A stretch of DNA of 64,000 bases from NCBI GenBank assembly GCA_013368315.1, contig JAACJM010000059.1, positions 186,001 to 250,000 on the forward strand. The letters run 5' to 3'. The DNA comes from Tetrapyrgos nigripes (taxonomy: Eukaryota; Basidiomycota; Agaricomycetes; Agaricales; Campanellaceae). The notes beneath the pieces are model-generated. The model was not told the DNA's origin. It made no database searches and saw only the letters and a list, made by a program, of their open reading frames with translations. Shown piece after piece: positions 34,410 to 46,826 of this stretch. Made by a program: the position numbers and the translations under genes. The number at the start of each line of letters is the position of its first letter. Positions within the stretch are counted from its first letter, which is position 1.

Positions 34410-36330
34410 TCGGGAGGACGATTGAAAAAGCATAGTAGGAGACAGGGAGGAGTAAGAGGAATGTATTTCCCAGGCTGGGACTGGGAACTAGGATGATGGA
34501 AGTTGTCGCTGTGTATGCGTAGATTTTTTGACATGTACAAATGATTGTTTGCCTTCTTTCTTGTAGAATTTAGTGAAATAGGCCTGCTACAGCATTGAGA
34601 ATAAGAGATGATACGCCCTTGACAAAGTATCTGCTGGATGATTGGACCGAAGACTGAAGCAAAAGAAAAAAGAGTGAAAAGAGTTTGGCCGAGGACACAA
34701 TAAATGATGATCAGTAATGTGCTTACGGTTCGGAAATCCTGCGCACGGACCACCGAGGTAAAGAGCGAGAAGAGGAGAGGAGGAAGCTTCTAGTTCACTC
34801 ACCGGTCGATTAAATTCTTGTAAATTTACATTTAAAATATCAAATTTTTACTGATAAAGCCCCTACATGCAGGTTACAGAATCATGACCAGCTCCTCAAG
34901 AGAAGTCGATTGCGCACTTTTGCGGATTTTTCCGGCGAAATTTCGGGTTGACCGAGTCACACACTCAAATTGGCTATATCTCCGGAACAGCTGGTCAGGG
35001 TTGGCCCAAAATTTTACCAGAACATCCTCAGGCTATAAACGAGATCTGTCGATTGCACATACCGTAGATTGTGGGAAGCCGGTTAGCTAAAATTGTCGAC
35101 TTTGGTTGTCCGCGACTGTAGGACACTGGACTAATTATCAGGACAAAACGCTAGTATTGGTGGCGATTCGTTGACAAGGGATTTGTTGAGCATACAAGGC
35201 CGTATTTGTTCATGATCCCGCCGAGACCAATTTACGAGCAGGGACTACCTGAGTACGTAGTACATATCTTGAATTGCCAGATTAGTCTTAGGACGAGCCG
35301 TTGAAAAGGCAGCAACAACTGAACAACAACCTACAATGTTCAGATTCACTATCCTTGGATCTGCCGTCATGTCACATCGCCTTGAAAGTAAATGTGACTT
35401 CTTCACGAAGACTTCATCGAAACCAGCCACCGGGAACCGAGTGCTCGTTTATTTTCTGGATTCTGACTCATTTATTAGGAAGCATAATCAGTAAATCACA
35501 CTGATACAATGGTGTAGATTAGCTCATGACAAGACAGTAAAACCCAGCCGGCGACTTAGTACAATGCTCAAATCTGCCTTTGATGGTTATTGGTTATTGT
35601 CACGGCCAGAACCGCATATACTTCGCATCGCTTTGGAAGTGCATGGGAAGCCATGAATGGGTAAAAGGAAATGCAAGTCCTTTATGGATACTTCATTGAG
35701 ACCAGGTACATGATGTACATCCAAGGCACGACGATCTTGCAATTGAGTACTGAATTTAGTATTCTGACCAATGGTGTATGTAGTTAGTCTCTTACAGCCA
35801 GACCCTAACAAAACACTGAACCTGAACAGAATTTTCTAAGAGAGATCACCGCGGATAATCTGAACCTCTGGTGGGTTACCGGTCGGTTCCAAAGTATATA
35901 TACAGTTTCTACGTATCAGAAAGTACTTGCTAGACATAATAAAGTATTTTTTGAATTAATGCTGCATTGGTTTTTCAGCTTTCAAAGATTTCAGCCACAA
36001 TTTGCGTGTGAACTATACCACAAAGCCCAGACGCATTTCCGGCCCTGAAAAATACCAAATACAAAAATCATTGACATAAATTGCTGGTATATATACTACA
36101 AGTACACTATTTCCATGTACACTGATAAGCCGTTGAAAGAAAGGAGGACTCGCATGTATGATTGAGCTACATGCAAAACCGTGGCTCGCCAATTCTTCTT
36201 TTCTTTTGAGGATTTCTGGAATCACTAGTATGTATGAATTCTTCTCGCTATCTGATTGAGGACTATTCTGAAATCTGCAGGATAAGCTTCAGATAATGTC
36301 AGATATAAGTAGACGCCCTAATAAGCTTGA
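34410..36330. other. Intergenic region between IRG-like copies 1 and 2
   Basis: About 1.9 kb. 34410-34600 is 3' UTR shared with copy 2. No gene recognised beyond it. Short minus-strand frames at 35245-35430 and 35587-35811 look faintly alike (both contain a DEVF/NEVSIKD-like segment), suggesting two diverged copies of a small repeat. Confidence 0.4.
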
Positions 36331-37925
36331 CTAGCTCGACTGCGCATGCTGTAAGCCTGTAACTAATTCGACTCGGGAGATACTTATTCAAGTTGGGAAA
36401 CGATGGATTATGGAAGTGCAGTCTACCTGGCGTACTGGGTATTGCTCGCGTAGACGCCTTATAGTCGCACGCTGGCTTCTCTTACTCACTTCCGTTGAAT
36501 AAACTGCCCAATATCCTTTCCATTCACTCGCTGTAAGTAGAGTAAGTGCATAGCAAGTGCATAAATTTCACTGGCATTTTCTATGTACTTGTGGTACGTT
36601 TCACGAAAAACTGGCGCAGGTCTGATATTTGTTCCGCGAGCATTCGGTCAAGTAGAGTACATACCTCCAGCCTTGAGAGCTGCTGAGCGCTTACCTCTTT
36701 CCAGAATAGATTACGTACATCTGATTCGATGGTGCGGAATTTTTCTTTCCGGACAAATCTCAGAGAAAGCTTTTGCCTTGCCTGCCCACGACAGTGATGA
36801 TGTTGTGGCAGGCCGTGACTGGAATAAAAGAAAGTTTGGCTGACATGTGGAAAATATGTACTTGAAGATAGGCCAGAAAATATTTGAAAATATACAGCGG
36901 TACGACTCCAGGCGCTTACAGCCTCGAGAGTGGCGCAGGGTGACCAATAGGTAACCTTAATCATGGAGTCTAGAAGGACTTGATGTTCAGTAAGAAAGAG
37001 TATAAGGTTCGGGCCTGCAGTAGGGCTCCGCGCCCTACCAGTACTGTACGGTTTGTACTGGTACCGTACAACGGATACGGTCCCGTACCGTATGTGACTT
37101 TCTGATCAAGAAATACGGGGTTGTACGGTACGGGTTCAGCCCGTATATAACCGTCTTCTTTATGGCCGTATTACGGGTTTTACGGTATACGGGTCGGTCA
37201 AGCCTCGGTGACGAGTTTTGTATCGATTTTTTGACCGTTTTGCTTAGTTTGGGTAATTTCTCGTAAATAAAGTGCTTGCCATACTGCAAAATTCAAGCCC
37301 GGAGAGCATCTTCGAGCAAATTCTGATGAAAAATGGTCTTGATGCAGTATTGTTCAGATGTCAATGAGATGCGAAGTCAAGTGAAAACTTTCAGAAAGCC
37401 ATCTTGGTGAGCACAACCTCGATTTTTGTCCTCCTACTAACTTGTATAGCTCTCAAGATCAGCACGAAGCCACTAGAAGGTAAGTCTTCTTTATAATTTT
37501 CCTCAGCTGCACCAGTACAGACCCGTATCCAGTATTACTGCCGTACCCGTACCCGTCCAGTACCGTACAGGCTTCGAAATGAACCAGTACGATTACGGGT
37601 ACGGGTATACCGTACCAGTACTGAGCCCGTAAAATTTACGGGCGTACCAGTATTACTGGACGGTGCGGAGCCCTAGCCTGCAGCTTTGACCGAGGCAGAC
37701 CGAGTCAGAAATTTGAGCTGGCAACGGTACACCTGGAGTCAGGATAAAAGCCGGCGCTCAAAAGAACAAGTATCCTTAAATTTCCGCACCCACTAAACAC
37801 CCACGTCGTATGTCGCTTCAGTTTGCTTCCAGTTTCCCGCTATTACAAGTCGTATCCACGGTGTGTGCGTCCCCAGGTCCAAGAGGAACTCGCTTATATC
37901 GAATGGGTTCCAGATCCAAATATCC
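36331..37925 (+). promoter_or_regulatory. Promoter of IRG-like copy 2, interrupted by about 1.3 kb of insertion
   Basis: 36331-36415 (AGCTCGACTGCGCATGCTGT, then ATTCGACTCGGGAGATA and GGATTATGGAAGT) and 37720-37925 (CACCTGGAGTCAGGATAAAA, then TTTCCGCACCCACTAAACAC) match, respectively, the start and end of the continuous promoter segment at 39868-40027. The intervening sequence includes the miniature hAT element at 37021-37675. The ATAAAAG box at about 37744 lies about 182 bp from the ATG. Confidence 0.65.
37021..37675. mobile_element. Miniature non-autonomous hAT-like element (655 bp)
   Basis: The left end TAGGGCTCCGCGCCC and inverted right end (reverse complement TAGGGCTCCGCACCG) are flanked by the exact octamer GCCTGCAG (37013-37020 and 37676-37683). 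The first nine bases equal those of the 7.9 kb element at 2626, so both may use the same transposase. The interior is packed with GTACGG/CCGTAC words in both orientations. No coding potential. Confidence 0.85.
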
Positions 37926-39039
37926 ATGGGTAACGCCGTATCAGTTATCATTCTAGCTGTCGTTGCCGTCGCGTCCTTGGTTAAAGATCTCGTTTCCGGA
38001 CAACCAGCTCATAACCCCGCTATGGAGGCGATAGAAAATCGTCACCGTGAAGCCGAAGCACAGAGAGAAGCGGCCGAGTGGCAAAAGATGGAAGCAGAAC
38101 GGCGAGCCAATGAGGAAGCCGAGTATGCATGAATGGCAAGGGAGACATTGGAGAAAGAGAATTGCACGGGAGGAGGCTGAGGAAAAACTGAGAAAGGCGG
38201 AAGATGCAGCTCGCGATACCATCGCAGAAGCCGAAAGGGCCAAGGACATGTTGAAGAAGGGTCCGGGAATCCAGCCAGTTTCATGGCCTACGCCAGAAGA
38301 GTACGCTCGGACGTTGAAAGCTCGGCAATATCAAGAGGGCGATTTTAATTTTGCGGTTGCAGGGCTATCCGGGAGCGGGAAGTCGTTTCTGGTCAACCCT
38401 TTTCGAGGCATTCTGGATCGGAACACGAAAGCCGCTGCTACAGGGATTACAGAGACCACCTCTGTCATCGGACGCTATCCCGATCCCAATCCAGACCACC
38501 CATTCATCTGGTACGATATTCCTGGCGCTGACACTCTCAAGGTCTCGGATTGGGAGTATTTCAACCAGCAGGGCCTCTATGTCTTTGACGTTATTCTCAT
38601 TCTATTCGACAATCGCTTCACTGCCACGGATATTACCATCCTTCGTAACTGTGCACATTGGAACATCCCTTCTTTCATCGTTCGCTCGAAATCTGATCAG
38701 TACATCCAAAACCTCGAAAAAGGATTAAAGGAAGCCGTTGAGGAGGAGGTAATCGATACCGATGAACGTCGAGTCCAGCTTGAAGGGATCCCGAAAGCCG
38801 CACTGGAGGAATACACGACAAAGACCCGGCGTAGTGTGAAGGAAAACCTTCTTGCTGCTGACTTGCAGAATCAAAGGGTGTATCTGATTTCGTCTGCAGC
38901 GGTGCGCAGTCTTATCAGAGGGGTAGCGACGGGGGTTTTACGTTATCTTGACGAAGAGGATCTGATCACCGACATTGTGAAGGCTGTTAAGGAGCGGCGC
39001 TTCCCAACTGGATCGCAGCATTCTCCTCCAGTAGCTTGA
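37926..39039 (+). pseudogene. IRG-like GTPase copy 2, broken by a stop and a 2-bp deletion
   Basis: Begins MGNAVSVIILAVVAV (myristoylation motif kept). Within the coiled coil a codon that is CGA in copy 1 is TGA here (38130-38132). About 25 bp later GAGAAAGAGAGAATTG has become GAGAAAGAGAATTG, a 2-bp loss. Beyond that, the whole G domain is open to 39039, with GLSGSGKSF, TETTSVIGRYPDP, YDIPGADT (second Gly of copy 1 replaced by Asp), NRFTATDITILRNC and RSKSD. The open G domain may indicate recent decay. A truncated G-domain product from an internal start, or rescue by an intron across 38100-38165, cannot be excluded. Confidence 0.75.
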
Positions 39040-39639
39040 TCTGGAGGACGATTGAAAAAGCATGGTAGGAGGTAGGGAGTCTGGGAGCTAGGACGATGGA
39101 AGTTGTTCCTGCGTTTTTTGATATGTACAAATCAAGTACAAATAAGTGTTTGCCTTCTTTTTTGTAGAATGTAGTGAAATAGACCTCCTGCAGCTTTGAG
39201 AATAAGAGATAATACGTCCCTGACAAAGTAGCTGGATGATTGAGAGTTGCCGTTTGGTCACGGTTGAAAGCAAGACTGGGTCATTTTTTGACACGTCAGG
39301 CCACGTCAGCACGTCTATGACATACACACAACTCTCTGACTCTGACGAAGTACAAGGGCAAAAACATCACTTTATAATGGTTGGCTATGCTTATAGACAT
39401 TGTTACAGTACAAAATACACAAAACGAAAGAGAAAGGTAGATATTACTGCTCGGTGACTACAGACAGGTCCGTATATACAAACCTAGGTGTCTTTAATTA
39501 GAGGACTTTTTTGCTGGATCGCATTCAATGGTGATGACGATGAAAAGCTTTGTATGTATCAAAGCCTGGGCCTCAATCTTCGGATGGCACCTTTCCCCAG
39601 TAATGTTCATAGAGAAATTATAGAGCTTTTTACACTGGT

Positions 39640-39835
39640 TCAGACAAAGGAATAAAAAAGGAACGAGATAGAGACAAAGAGACAAAGAGAAATGATATCA
39701 TGTGCGAAGTGACCGGCCATGATGTGATATATTAGACAAGAGAAGTGAAGAGAGCTGAAAGAAAGAAAGGAACAGAGATGAAAGAAAGCAAGAACGAGAT
39801 GAAAGAAAGAAAGAGATATGAATGAAAGAAGTCTG
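39640..39835. repeat. Purine-rich simple-sequence tract
   Basis: Imperfect GAGACAAAGA / GAAAGAAAG repeats on the plus strand over roughly 200 bp. They lie downstream of copy 2 and upstream of the copy 3 promoter half. Confidence 0.6.
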
Positions 39836-39867
39836 TCCGCACGCGCACGCTCGTACCCCCGTACATT

Positions 39868-40027
39868 AGCTCGACTGCGCACGCTGCAGCTAATTCGACT
39901 CGGGAGATATTGGAAAACAATAGATTATGGAAGTCCTTTGTCCATAAACGGCGAAGGCAGCCCACCTGGAGTCAGTATAAAAGCCGCGCTCAAAGAACAA
40001 GCATCCTTGAATTTCCGCACTCACCAA
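39868..40027 (+). promoter_or_regulatory. Displaced upstream half of the IRG-like copy 3 promoter
   Basis: Matches the copy-2 promoter (36331-36415 plus 37720-37800), with a TATAAAAG box at 39976-39983 and TTTCCGCACTCACC at the end. It stops at AA (40026-40027), where the Plavaka element begins. After the element, AAGCACCCACGTCGTAC resumes at 46825 and matches the next bases of the copy-2 promoter. With the element removed, TATA to ATG is about 185 bp, as in copy 2 (about 182 bp). Confidence 0.8.
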
Positions 40028-40338
40028 CATCAGGAAACCGGTACCCCTAGAATGTATGAGATATTACAAGAAATTTTTGATAATGTGCGATAACTATCGG
40101 CGTTGACCACATTATCATGGCTATCAATAATTCGCTAGAATACCCCGGTCCCCTTTCCAAGACATCGAACATTATGCAAAAAGTATCAACATCTTACAGA
40201 TATCTTTCAAAGAAATAGACACATTTACTCACGCTCATGAAGACTGGGATCCTTAGGGTAGCTCAGAATGCATGCTTCAGGTAAAAAAGAGTGGGGATTG
40301 TTTATGATATTCTAGATACAATTATACAAGTAAATAAT

Positions 40339-43129
40339 CTAAGCAGCTCTAGCAGCATCCCTAATCTGAGTATCATCATTACCGGCACCATTATCCTTGG
40401 AATTACTAGGACCTGTTTTGTCGGTGGAGCCAGCGGCGACGGGAATGGGTTGTGGCTGTGTAGCAGCAGTGGAGGCAGCCGCAGCCGCAGAGGAGGGGGT
40501 AAGCTGGTCTGTAGCAAGAGTCGGCTTTGGTCGTGTGGGATCGTCGTCCAATGGCTGTGTAAACGCATCCCAATCAATCCGTTTGATAATCTGCTCGCTA
40601 GTTAGACCATGGGTTGCCGGTGCCTGAGAATGACTGTGAAGAGCGTTAGTACCTGCCAAGAACCCGAAAATGAAGACGTACGAAGCCTTGAGATATAGCC
40701 CATGCATTATCTTGTGGTACCGCCACTTGTTCTGGTGCTCAGTCTTCTTCAGCAATTCTACGTGCCCCTTCCATTCGTCCTCAAGACCGGTAGGTGGAAA
40801 TTTGTCATCAGTTGAGCGTTGATGATCCCGGAGCACAGCGTGTATCTTTACAGACTAGTTAGTACGTAGAAGCATGCGAGGGGAAAAAATACACTCACTA
40901 CACAGCCAGCCATAGCAACCATCGCCTTTGGCAGCTCCAGCTCCAAAGGTCTCTCCTTAATGGAAGAAACGAAAAGAGTGCTCCGGTGTTCGTGAACCAA
41001 CCTAGCATACTTAGTGTTACCAAAAAGTGCTCCACTGATGTACTTGGCAATGACGTCCGCTGCAAATGGCTCCAAGTAGTTGTACTCGCCAGAGTTGGGC
41101 TGTAAGAATATAGAATGATCGTAAGTAGTACTTGTGAAACAGGTTTGGACCACGTACAAATGTCTCCGGATAGATATGATCACCTTCGTCTACAAGCTCC
41201 CCAGCCTTTTTCCTGCCAGTGTCGGAATTGTCGAGTTTGAGGGCAGCCAGAATGGTTGGAACGTGTGCAGCCTTCAACGTCTTTCGCTCGAGTGAAATAC
41301 GCTGAGATACCTGAAGCTGCATGTTAGTTAGTGAGCTAAACCTATAAGGATACTCACATATTTTATCAGAGGTCCAATGTATCGAGCGAAGTTGCCTTCC
41401 TCCAGACGATGAGCAATATCACCTTCGCCGTTGTACCCCAGCTGATCCGCGGCCTTGATGAGAGAGGAGAGAGCCACCTTCTTCATGCCTTTACCAAAGC
41501 CGCAAATTTCCGCATCCCAAATGAGCATAACGGCACCAAGCTGTCTGGCGAGGTCAATCACGGCTTTGATATCCGTGTTCTGGCCCTTTAGATCAAGCTT
41601 GAAGGAACGGGTAGAGTCGGTATGATCTTGCAAAACAATTTCCGTGCGTGGAAGGTAAACGATTTCAGTTTTGGAGGTGTCTGAGTCTTCCGAGTCACTG
41701 ATGTCATCTGCAATAGCATTGGCTGGAGTCTTGAGGGCTTTGGCACAAGAGGTAGCCAAGTTCTTGCTAGATACAAGTGGAAGCTGCATTCAGCATCAGT
41801 ATAGACATAAGAGTATGTCAGAAAAACTACAGTGCTTACCTCCTCTGCTAGCTTCTGTGCTTTCTTGGACGTAAGCTTGGTAGACTTCTTTGCGCCCTTA
41901 GTGTAGTAAAAGACATGAGTAAACTCGACGAACTGAAATAATTAAAAAGAATAGCTCACCTCATTCACTTCCATTTCAACATCTTCGTCTGAGCCGAGCT
42001 CTTCATCAGAAGTACTGCCGTCTTTGGTCTCATCATCGTCGTCATCCGAATTATCTGGAATTGAGGTCAAGTCATTGTCGGACTGCATACGCAGTTCAGA
42101 CGAGTTGTCGAAATCCAGGAGCGAGCCAGATGATTGCTGGGACACATCACTGGCGTTGGCATTTGCGTTTGCACGATCGCGAGCTGAAAGGCAGGTCAGC
42201 AACGTTATGTAATCAATGACGAGACTGACCGTTGGTTTTCCGCAACGTTGACGTCGATGTCTTCGATGTCCAGACAGGAGCCTAGAGAAGTATATGTATA
42301 GTGAGTATCATTGTTTTTAAAGGTGTAATGAGTCTGATACCTCTTCGTTCAAGTGGGTAGATGCGTCCCTGTCCTCGTTCGGGTCCTCTTCAACAGCGCT
42401 AGCTGCGTCAGTGTCTTCAAATTCAATGTCGCTATTCTCAAAATCCGCTTCTTGCATTTCTTTTGCGACGGTCTTTGGGATATTTTTGGAGAGAATGGTG
42501 TGAGGAGATGTTTCTGCAAGGAGTTATTAGCTTTGGTCTTGCAAAGGTGAGTTTTAATACCTTCGTTTTCAGAATCACTGTCAATGACAGCTGCTCGTCC
42601 CTCTGTTCATAGCTCGTCACACATCACTGTCATCAATATTGGAAATACGCACTCTTAGTTGGTTTCGGGGCCTTTTGCGCAGATCCCTTGGAGTTTGAAG
42701 GTCGCTTCGTAGCTGGATTCAGTCTTTTTGCTGGACCTTTGGGCAGGTCTTCCAAGGAACTTTCAACAATGGATGAGGACTCTGGGTTGTTTTTCCTTCG
42801 TTTTGCTACTGGTTGCGTAGCGGGTTTCTGTGTCATGGGTCCGTTTCCATTACCTATAGGGAGAGTGAATTATTTGACCTATGGAAAGACTACTCGGACT
42901 CACCATTCCTTTCAGATGACTCTACAACGTTGCTCTTGCGCTTCTGGCTGGACGTCGGCATTGGGGTAGACTTGGAGCTTGTCTTTGGAGTTGTCCGCTT
43001 GCCTTTTTTCAAGGACGCCCATGCAGCACTCGCTTTGGTTTTGGAGTTGCGATCAGCTGCGGGTTCCGGCTCAGGGGAAGGGGATTTTTCAAGTTTGTCG
43101 ATGCTGGAGACCTTGCCACGTCGACCCAT
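40339..43129 (-). CDS. DUF6532-like nuclear protein carried inside the Plavaka element
   Basis: Start MGRRGKVSSIDKLEK (43129). The N-terminal half is a basic, Ser/Pro/Lys-rich tail (KRTTPKTSSKSTPMPTSS, AKRRKNNPESSS) followed by acidic stretches (DNSDDDDDETKDGSTSDEEL), typical of chromatin-associated proteins. The C-terminal half is globular: IVLQDHTDSTRSFKLDLK, LIWDAEICGFGKGMKKVAL, FARYIGPLIKY, GEYNYLEPFAADVIAKYISG, LFVSSIKERPLELELPKAMV, WRYHKIMHGLYLKAS. It then ends in a low-complexity Ala/Pro tail at 40339. This pattern fits, from memory, the DUF6532 family expanded in Agaricomycetes. Ten or so introns; all exons I could chain stay open, so it looks intact. The molecular function of the family is not known to me. 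Confidence 0.65.
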
Positions 43130-43293
43130 GGTGGTGGAGAGAGACAAAAAGATGCAGTGTGAGTATCCGACTTGATTTCCTATTTTTCCGACTAGTCTAA
43201 TCATGGTCCATATGGGCCTCAGGGTCCTGTTTCAACATCGCCCGATGCTCTCACAAATTTGCGACCCTTTACCTCACCATACTATCTACAACC

Positions 43294-46200
43294 ATGTCTG
43301 TCTCCCTCCATACTTGTGCTGGGTGCAGTAAAGGCTGGACACGCCAAAGTGATCTCACACAACACTGGACCCGGACAAATGAAGAATCATGTATCCGTGC
43401 AGCTCATGCTGAGGCAGATTCTCTTCGGCCTGCTCCCTCTCTACCTCGTCGGCCTCGTCGGCCATACTTGAAACGTCGAATGCGTAAACGCAAACATGCT
43501 GCACAAGTACAAGAGTCAGCCAGTTATGTTTCGGACCCGGAACCAGACCCACAACCATTCAGGGGTGACTTTTTTGGGCGGGATTATACAGGCGAGGACT
43601 TTCCAGGTTTTGAAGGGGATAGTGAAGTGTGGCATCCTCATTCTGATGAGGGAGAGGAGGAGGAGGATCCGGAAGGTGGAGATGTCGAACTCGAAACTAC
43701 ATGGGAGCCTGAGCGGCAACAATCTACACATCAACCCGACGGTAATTTGGACATGGACAACACCGATGACACCCCCACTCCTCCTTGTCGATCTCCCAAC
43801 ACTCCTCTTTGGAATGTCCCTGCCCATCGTGATGATATTTATGTTGAAAGATTTGGAGGTCAGGCTGGTGCACCTTTACCCGACTCCACTCCCTACTCGT
43901 TTCACGACTCGTCAAATGGCTTTCGTCAATACCAGTCAACATTGGAAGGTAGCAACTCAAACAAGTATGCTCCTTTCGCATCTCGGATGGACTGGGAAAT
44001 TGGCCGTTGGGCAAAGTTGCGAGGTACAGGATCAACGGCGTTTGATGATCTGCTGGCCATTAAGGGGGTACGTAGACTACTACTTTTTTGTGATCATTCT
44101 TTTCTAATTTGTTTTTAATCAATTCTACATCTAGGTTCAGGAAGCTCTTGGTCTTTCATATCGTAATAGCGCTGAGCTGAACGAGATCATTGACCATGAG
44201 TTGCCAGCTCGTCGACCACAGTTTACACGAGAGGAAGTCGTTATTGCAGGTCAAGCCTTTGACTTGTACAAGCGCGATATCCTTGAGTGTATCCGGGCGC
44301 TGTATGGAAACGCCGAGCATAGCAGATACATGTGCTTTGCACCTGAGCGTCATTACGCGGACGCTGACAAGACAATGGCTTTGTACCACGACTTCCACAC
44401 TGGTAAATGGTGGTGGAGCACGCAGGTATGTGAGGTATCTTTTTTCAGGGTTTCAATTGATGTTGATTACCCCAACTTTACGTTTAGAAAGCAGTCGAAA
44501 AGGATACCCCTGGCGCAACCATTATCCCCATCATCATCTCCAGCGACAAAACGCAGATCACTCTCTTCCGCAATAAATCAGCCTATCCTGTCTACCTAAC
44601 CATTGGAAACCTGCCGAAGGAGATACGCCGGAAGCCATCACAGCAAGGGCAGGTATTACTTGCCTATCTTCCAACATCTAGACTCGAGCACGTTACCAAC
44701 AAGGCCGCACGCCGCCGGATTACCACCAATCTTTTCCATGCGTGTATGAAGCATTTGCTGGCTCCGCTGAAGGACGCAGGTCTGGATGGGGTTGTGATGC
44801 AGAGTGGAGACGGCGTTAAACGTCGTTGCCATCCTATTCTGGCAGCGTACATTGGTGATTACCCAGAGCAAATGCTGGTTACCACCGGTTACTACGGAGA
44901 CTGTCCATGCTGCGAAGCACCAAAGGATGAACTTGGGAACTATCCGCCCTCTCATAACCCTCGGGACATGGATGCTGCGCTCGACGCTGCAGAGCGGATC
45001 GGGACTTCCTTATGGGCGCAAACTTGTCTACATGCCAACATCAAACCTGTCCAACATCCTTTCTGGGAAGACCTCCCCTATTGCGACATCTTTCGTTCCA
45101 TCACACCCGACATTCTGCATCAGCTGTATCAAGGTGTCATGAAGCACCTCATTGGGTGGATTTCTGACATTGTTGGTGCTGACGAGATTGATGCCCGTGT
45201 GCGACGTTTACCAGCTAGTCATGCCATCCGGATTTTTCACAAGGGAATCACAAGCCTTTCCCGGGTTAGTGGTGCCGAGCATAAGCAAATGTGCTCCTTC
45301 CTCCTTGGACTAGTCACCGATGTCCCTTCTTTATCTGCCCATCAGTCTCGTACTTTGACAGCAGCAACACGCGCCCTTCTCGACTTTTTGTACATGGCTA
45401 CCTACCCCATCCACACTTCCGAGACCCTAGCTTCTCTCGATGAGGCTCTTTCTCAATTTCATGCCAACAAAAGCATATTTGTGGACCTTGGTGTCCGGGA
45501 GCATTTCAACCTCCCGAAGTTACATTTCCTTAGTCACTACTCTCTTGCCATCAGCTTCTACGGTACGACAGACAATTATAACACCGAGACTACCGAAAGA
45601 CTTCATATCGACTTCGCCAAGGATGCCTACCGAGCTTCTAATCACAAGGACGAGTATGCGCAGATGACGTGTTGGCTGGAGCGCCGGGAAAAAGTCATGT
45701 ACCACGCTTCCTATATCAAGTGGTGCTTCTCATCCGACTCCGACATGACGTCCTCCACAATCTCCTCATCAGCACGTTTAGGTGTGCGCTATGACTTCCC
45801 TGGTGCCAAGCGGACCCTTACCGACATGCAGTGTCCTCTTCAACAGAAGCTGACCCGTAACCCGACTGTCAAATTTGTTTCATTGGAGAAGCTAGAGGAC
45901 CCCGGTGAACGAGGTTATGGAGCTACCAGCTTCAGATCCGCCCTTGCTCGTTTCGTCGTTCAGTATCGTCATGCTGGAACTCGACTCACGCAAATACAAC
46001 TGGAGGAGTATGCACGCATTGTAGTATTCCCGTTCCACACTGTTCCTGTTTGGCATCAGATCAAGTTTGTCAACAGTGATCTTCATGGAAACGAAACTCT
46101 CGACACCGTTTCGGCTCGTCCACGCCGCTATAATTCTAATGGACAAGTCCTTCAGCGTTCCCAATTTGATCCCGCACTTATCAAGGTGAAGGAGATATTG

Positions 46201-46628
46201 CCCGAAAACCAATCTCCATTAGCAGGTATGTTTTTACCTTTCATTTTACTCACAGTGATGTTGATGTCTTTGCAGGTATGAGGCTTGGCCGCATACGTGT
46301 AATATTTTCAATACCGGACAAGAAAATTAACACTCTGTTTCCTGCAAATGCTTTGCCGCCTAAACACCTAGCATATGTAGAATGGTATACTAACTTCTCG
46401 CAGCCTGAATCACACTCCGGTGTACACCGTGTCAAGCTCCATAAAACTTCACAAGGTGTATCATCGGCCGTGGTCCCTGTTGAGACGATCAAGCGAGGTG
46501 TCCATCTTTTTCCGAAATGGGGAGGGGCTGTACCGGCAGAGTGGACTTCGGAATCAGTACTTAATGACTGCTCTACTTTTTTTGTCAGCCCATACAAGGA
46601 CCTCTATACATATGTTAATGTAAACTGA
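43294..46628 (+). CDS. Plavaka-family transposase (CACTA-related DDE)
   Basis: Four exons (43294-44067, 44135-44425, 44488-46225, 46276-46628) join in frame to 1,051 residues with no internal stop. The N-terminus has a C2H2-like finger (CAGCSKGWTRQSDLTQHW) and an acidic stretch. The core shows FASRMDWEIGRWAK, ARRPQFTREEVVIAGQAFDL, a first Asp in IPIIISSDKTQITLF, a second in AAYIGDYPEQML, a zinc-type CPCCEAPKDEL, HPFWEDLPYCDIFRSITPDI, LHQLYQGVMKHLIGW, and a Glu in TETTERLHIDFAKDAYRASN. These features mark Plavaka elements of mushrooms. Completeness of reading frame, matching termini and a clean target suggest a recent and perhaps still active copy. Confidence 0.9.
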
Positions 46629-46826
46629 ATCTATGATAAATCAATGATAAAGTATCAAACATTCCCAAGTGAAATGGGAATGCAACTTAATTTCTATTAA
46701 AGCGCATAATCTCATAGCTGAAAAACAGATTCACGAGAATACACGGAAATTATCACAGGTATTGGGGTTATTGATAATTTTCAATAGTTTATTGTCACAT
46801 TCTTCATGTACCGGTTTCCTGATGAA

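Larger units (their letters stand above)
40028..46824. mobile_element. Plavaka-type DNA transposon (6.8 kb) carrying a DUF6532-like gene
   Basis: The left terminus CATCAGGAAACCGGTAC (40028-40044) is exactly inverted at the right terminus (46808-46824), with partial matching beyond (AGAATGT). Flanks are AA on both sides (40026-40027 and 46825-46826), a probable 2-bp duplication. The element contains a transposase on the plus strand (43294-46628) and a long multi-exon gene on the minus strand (40339-43129). Their starts are 165 bp apart, suggesting a shared divergent promoter. Alignment with the copy-2 IRG promoter gives independent proof of both boundaries. Confidence 0.85.
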
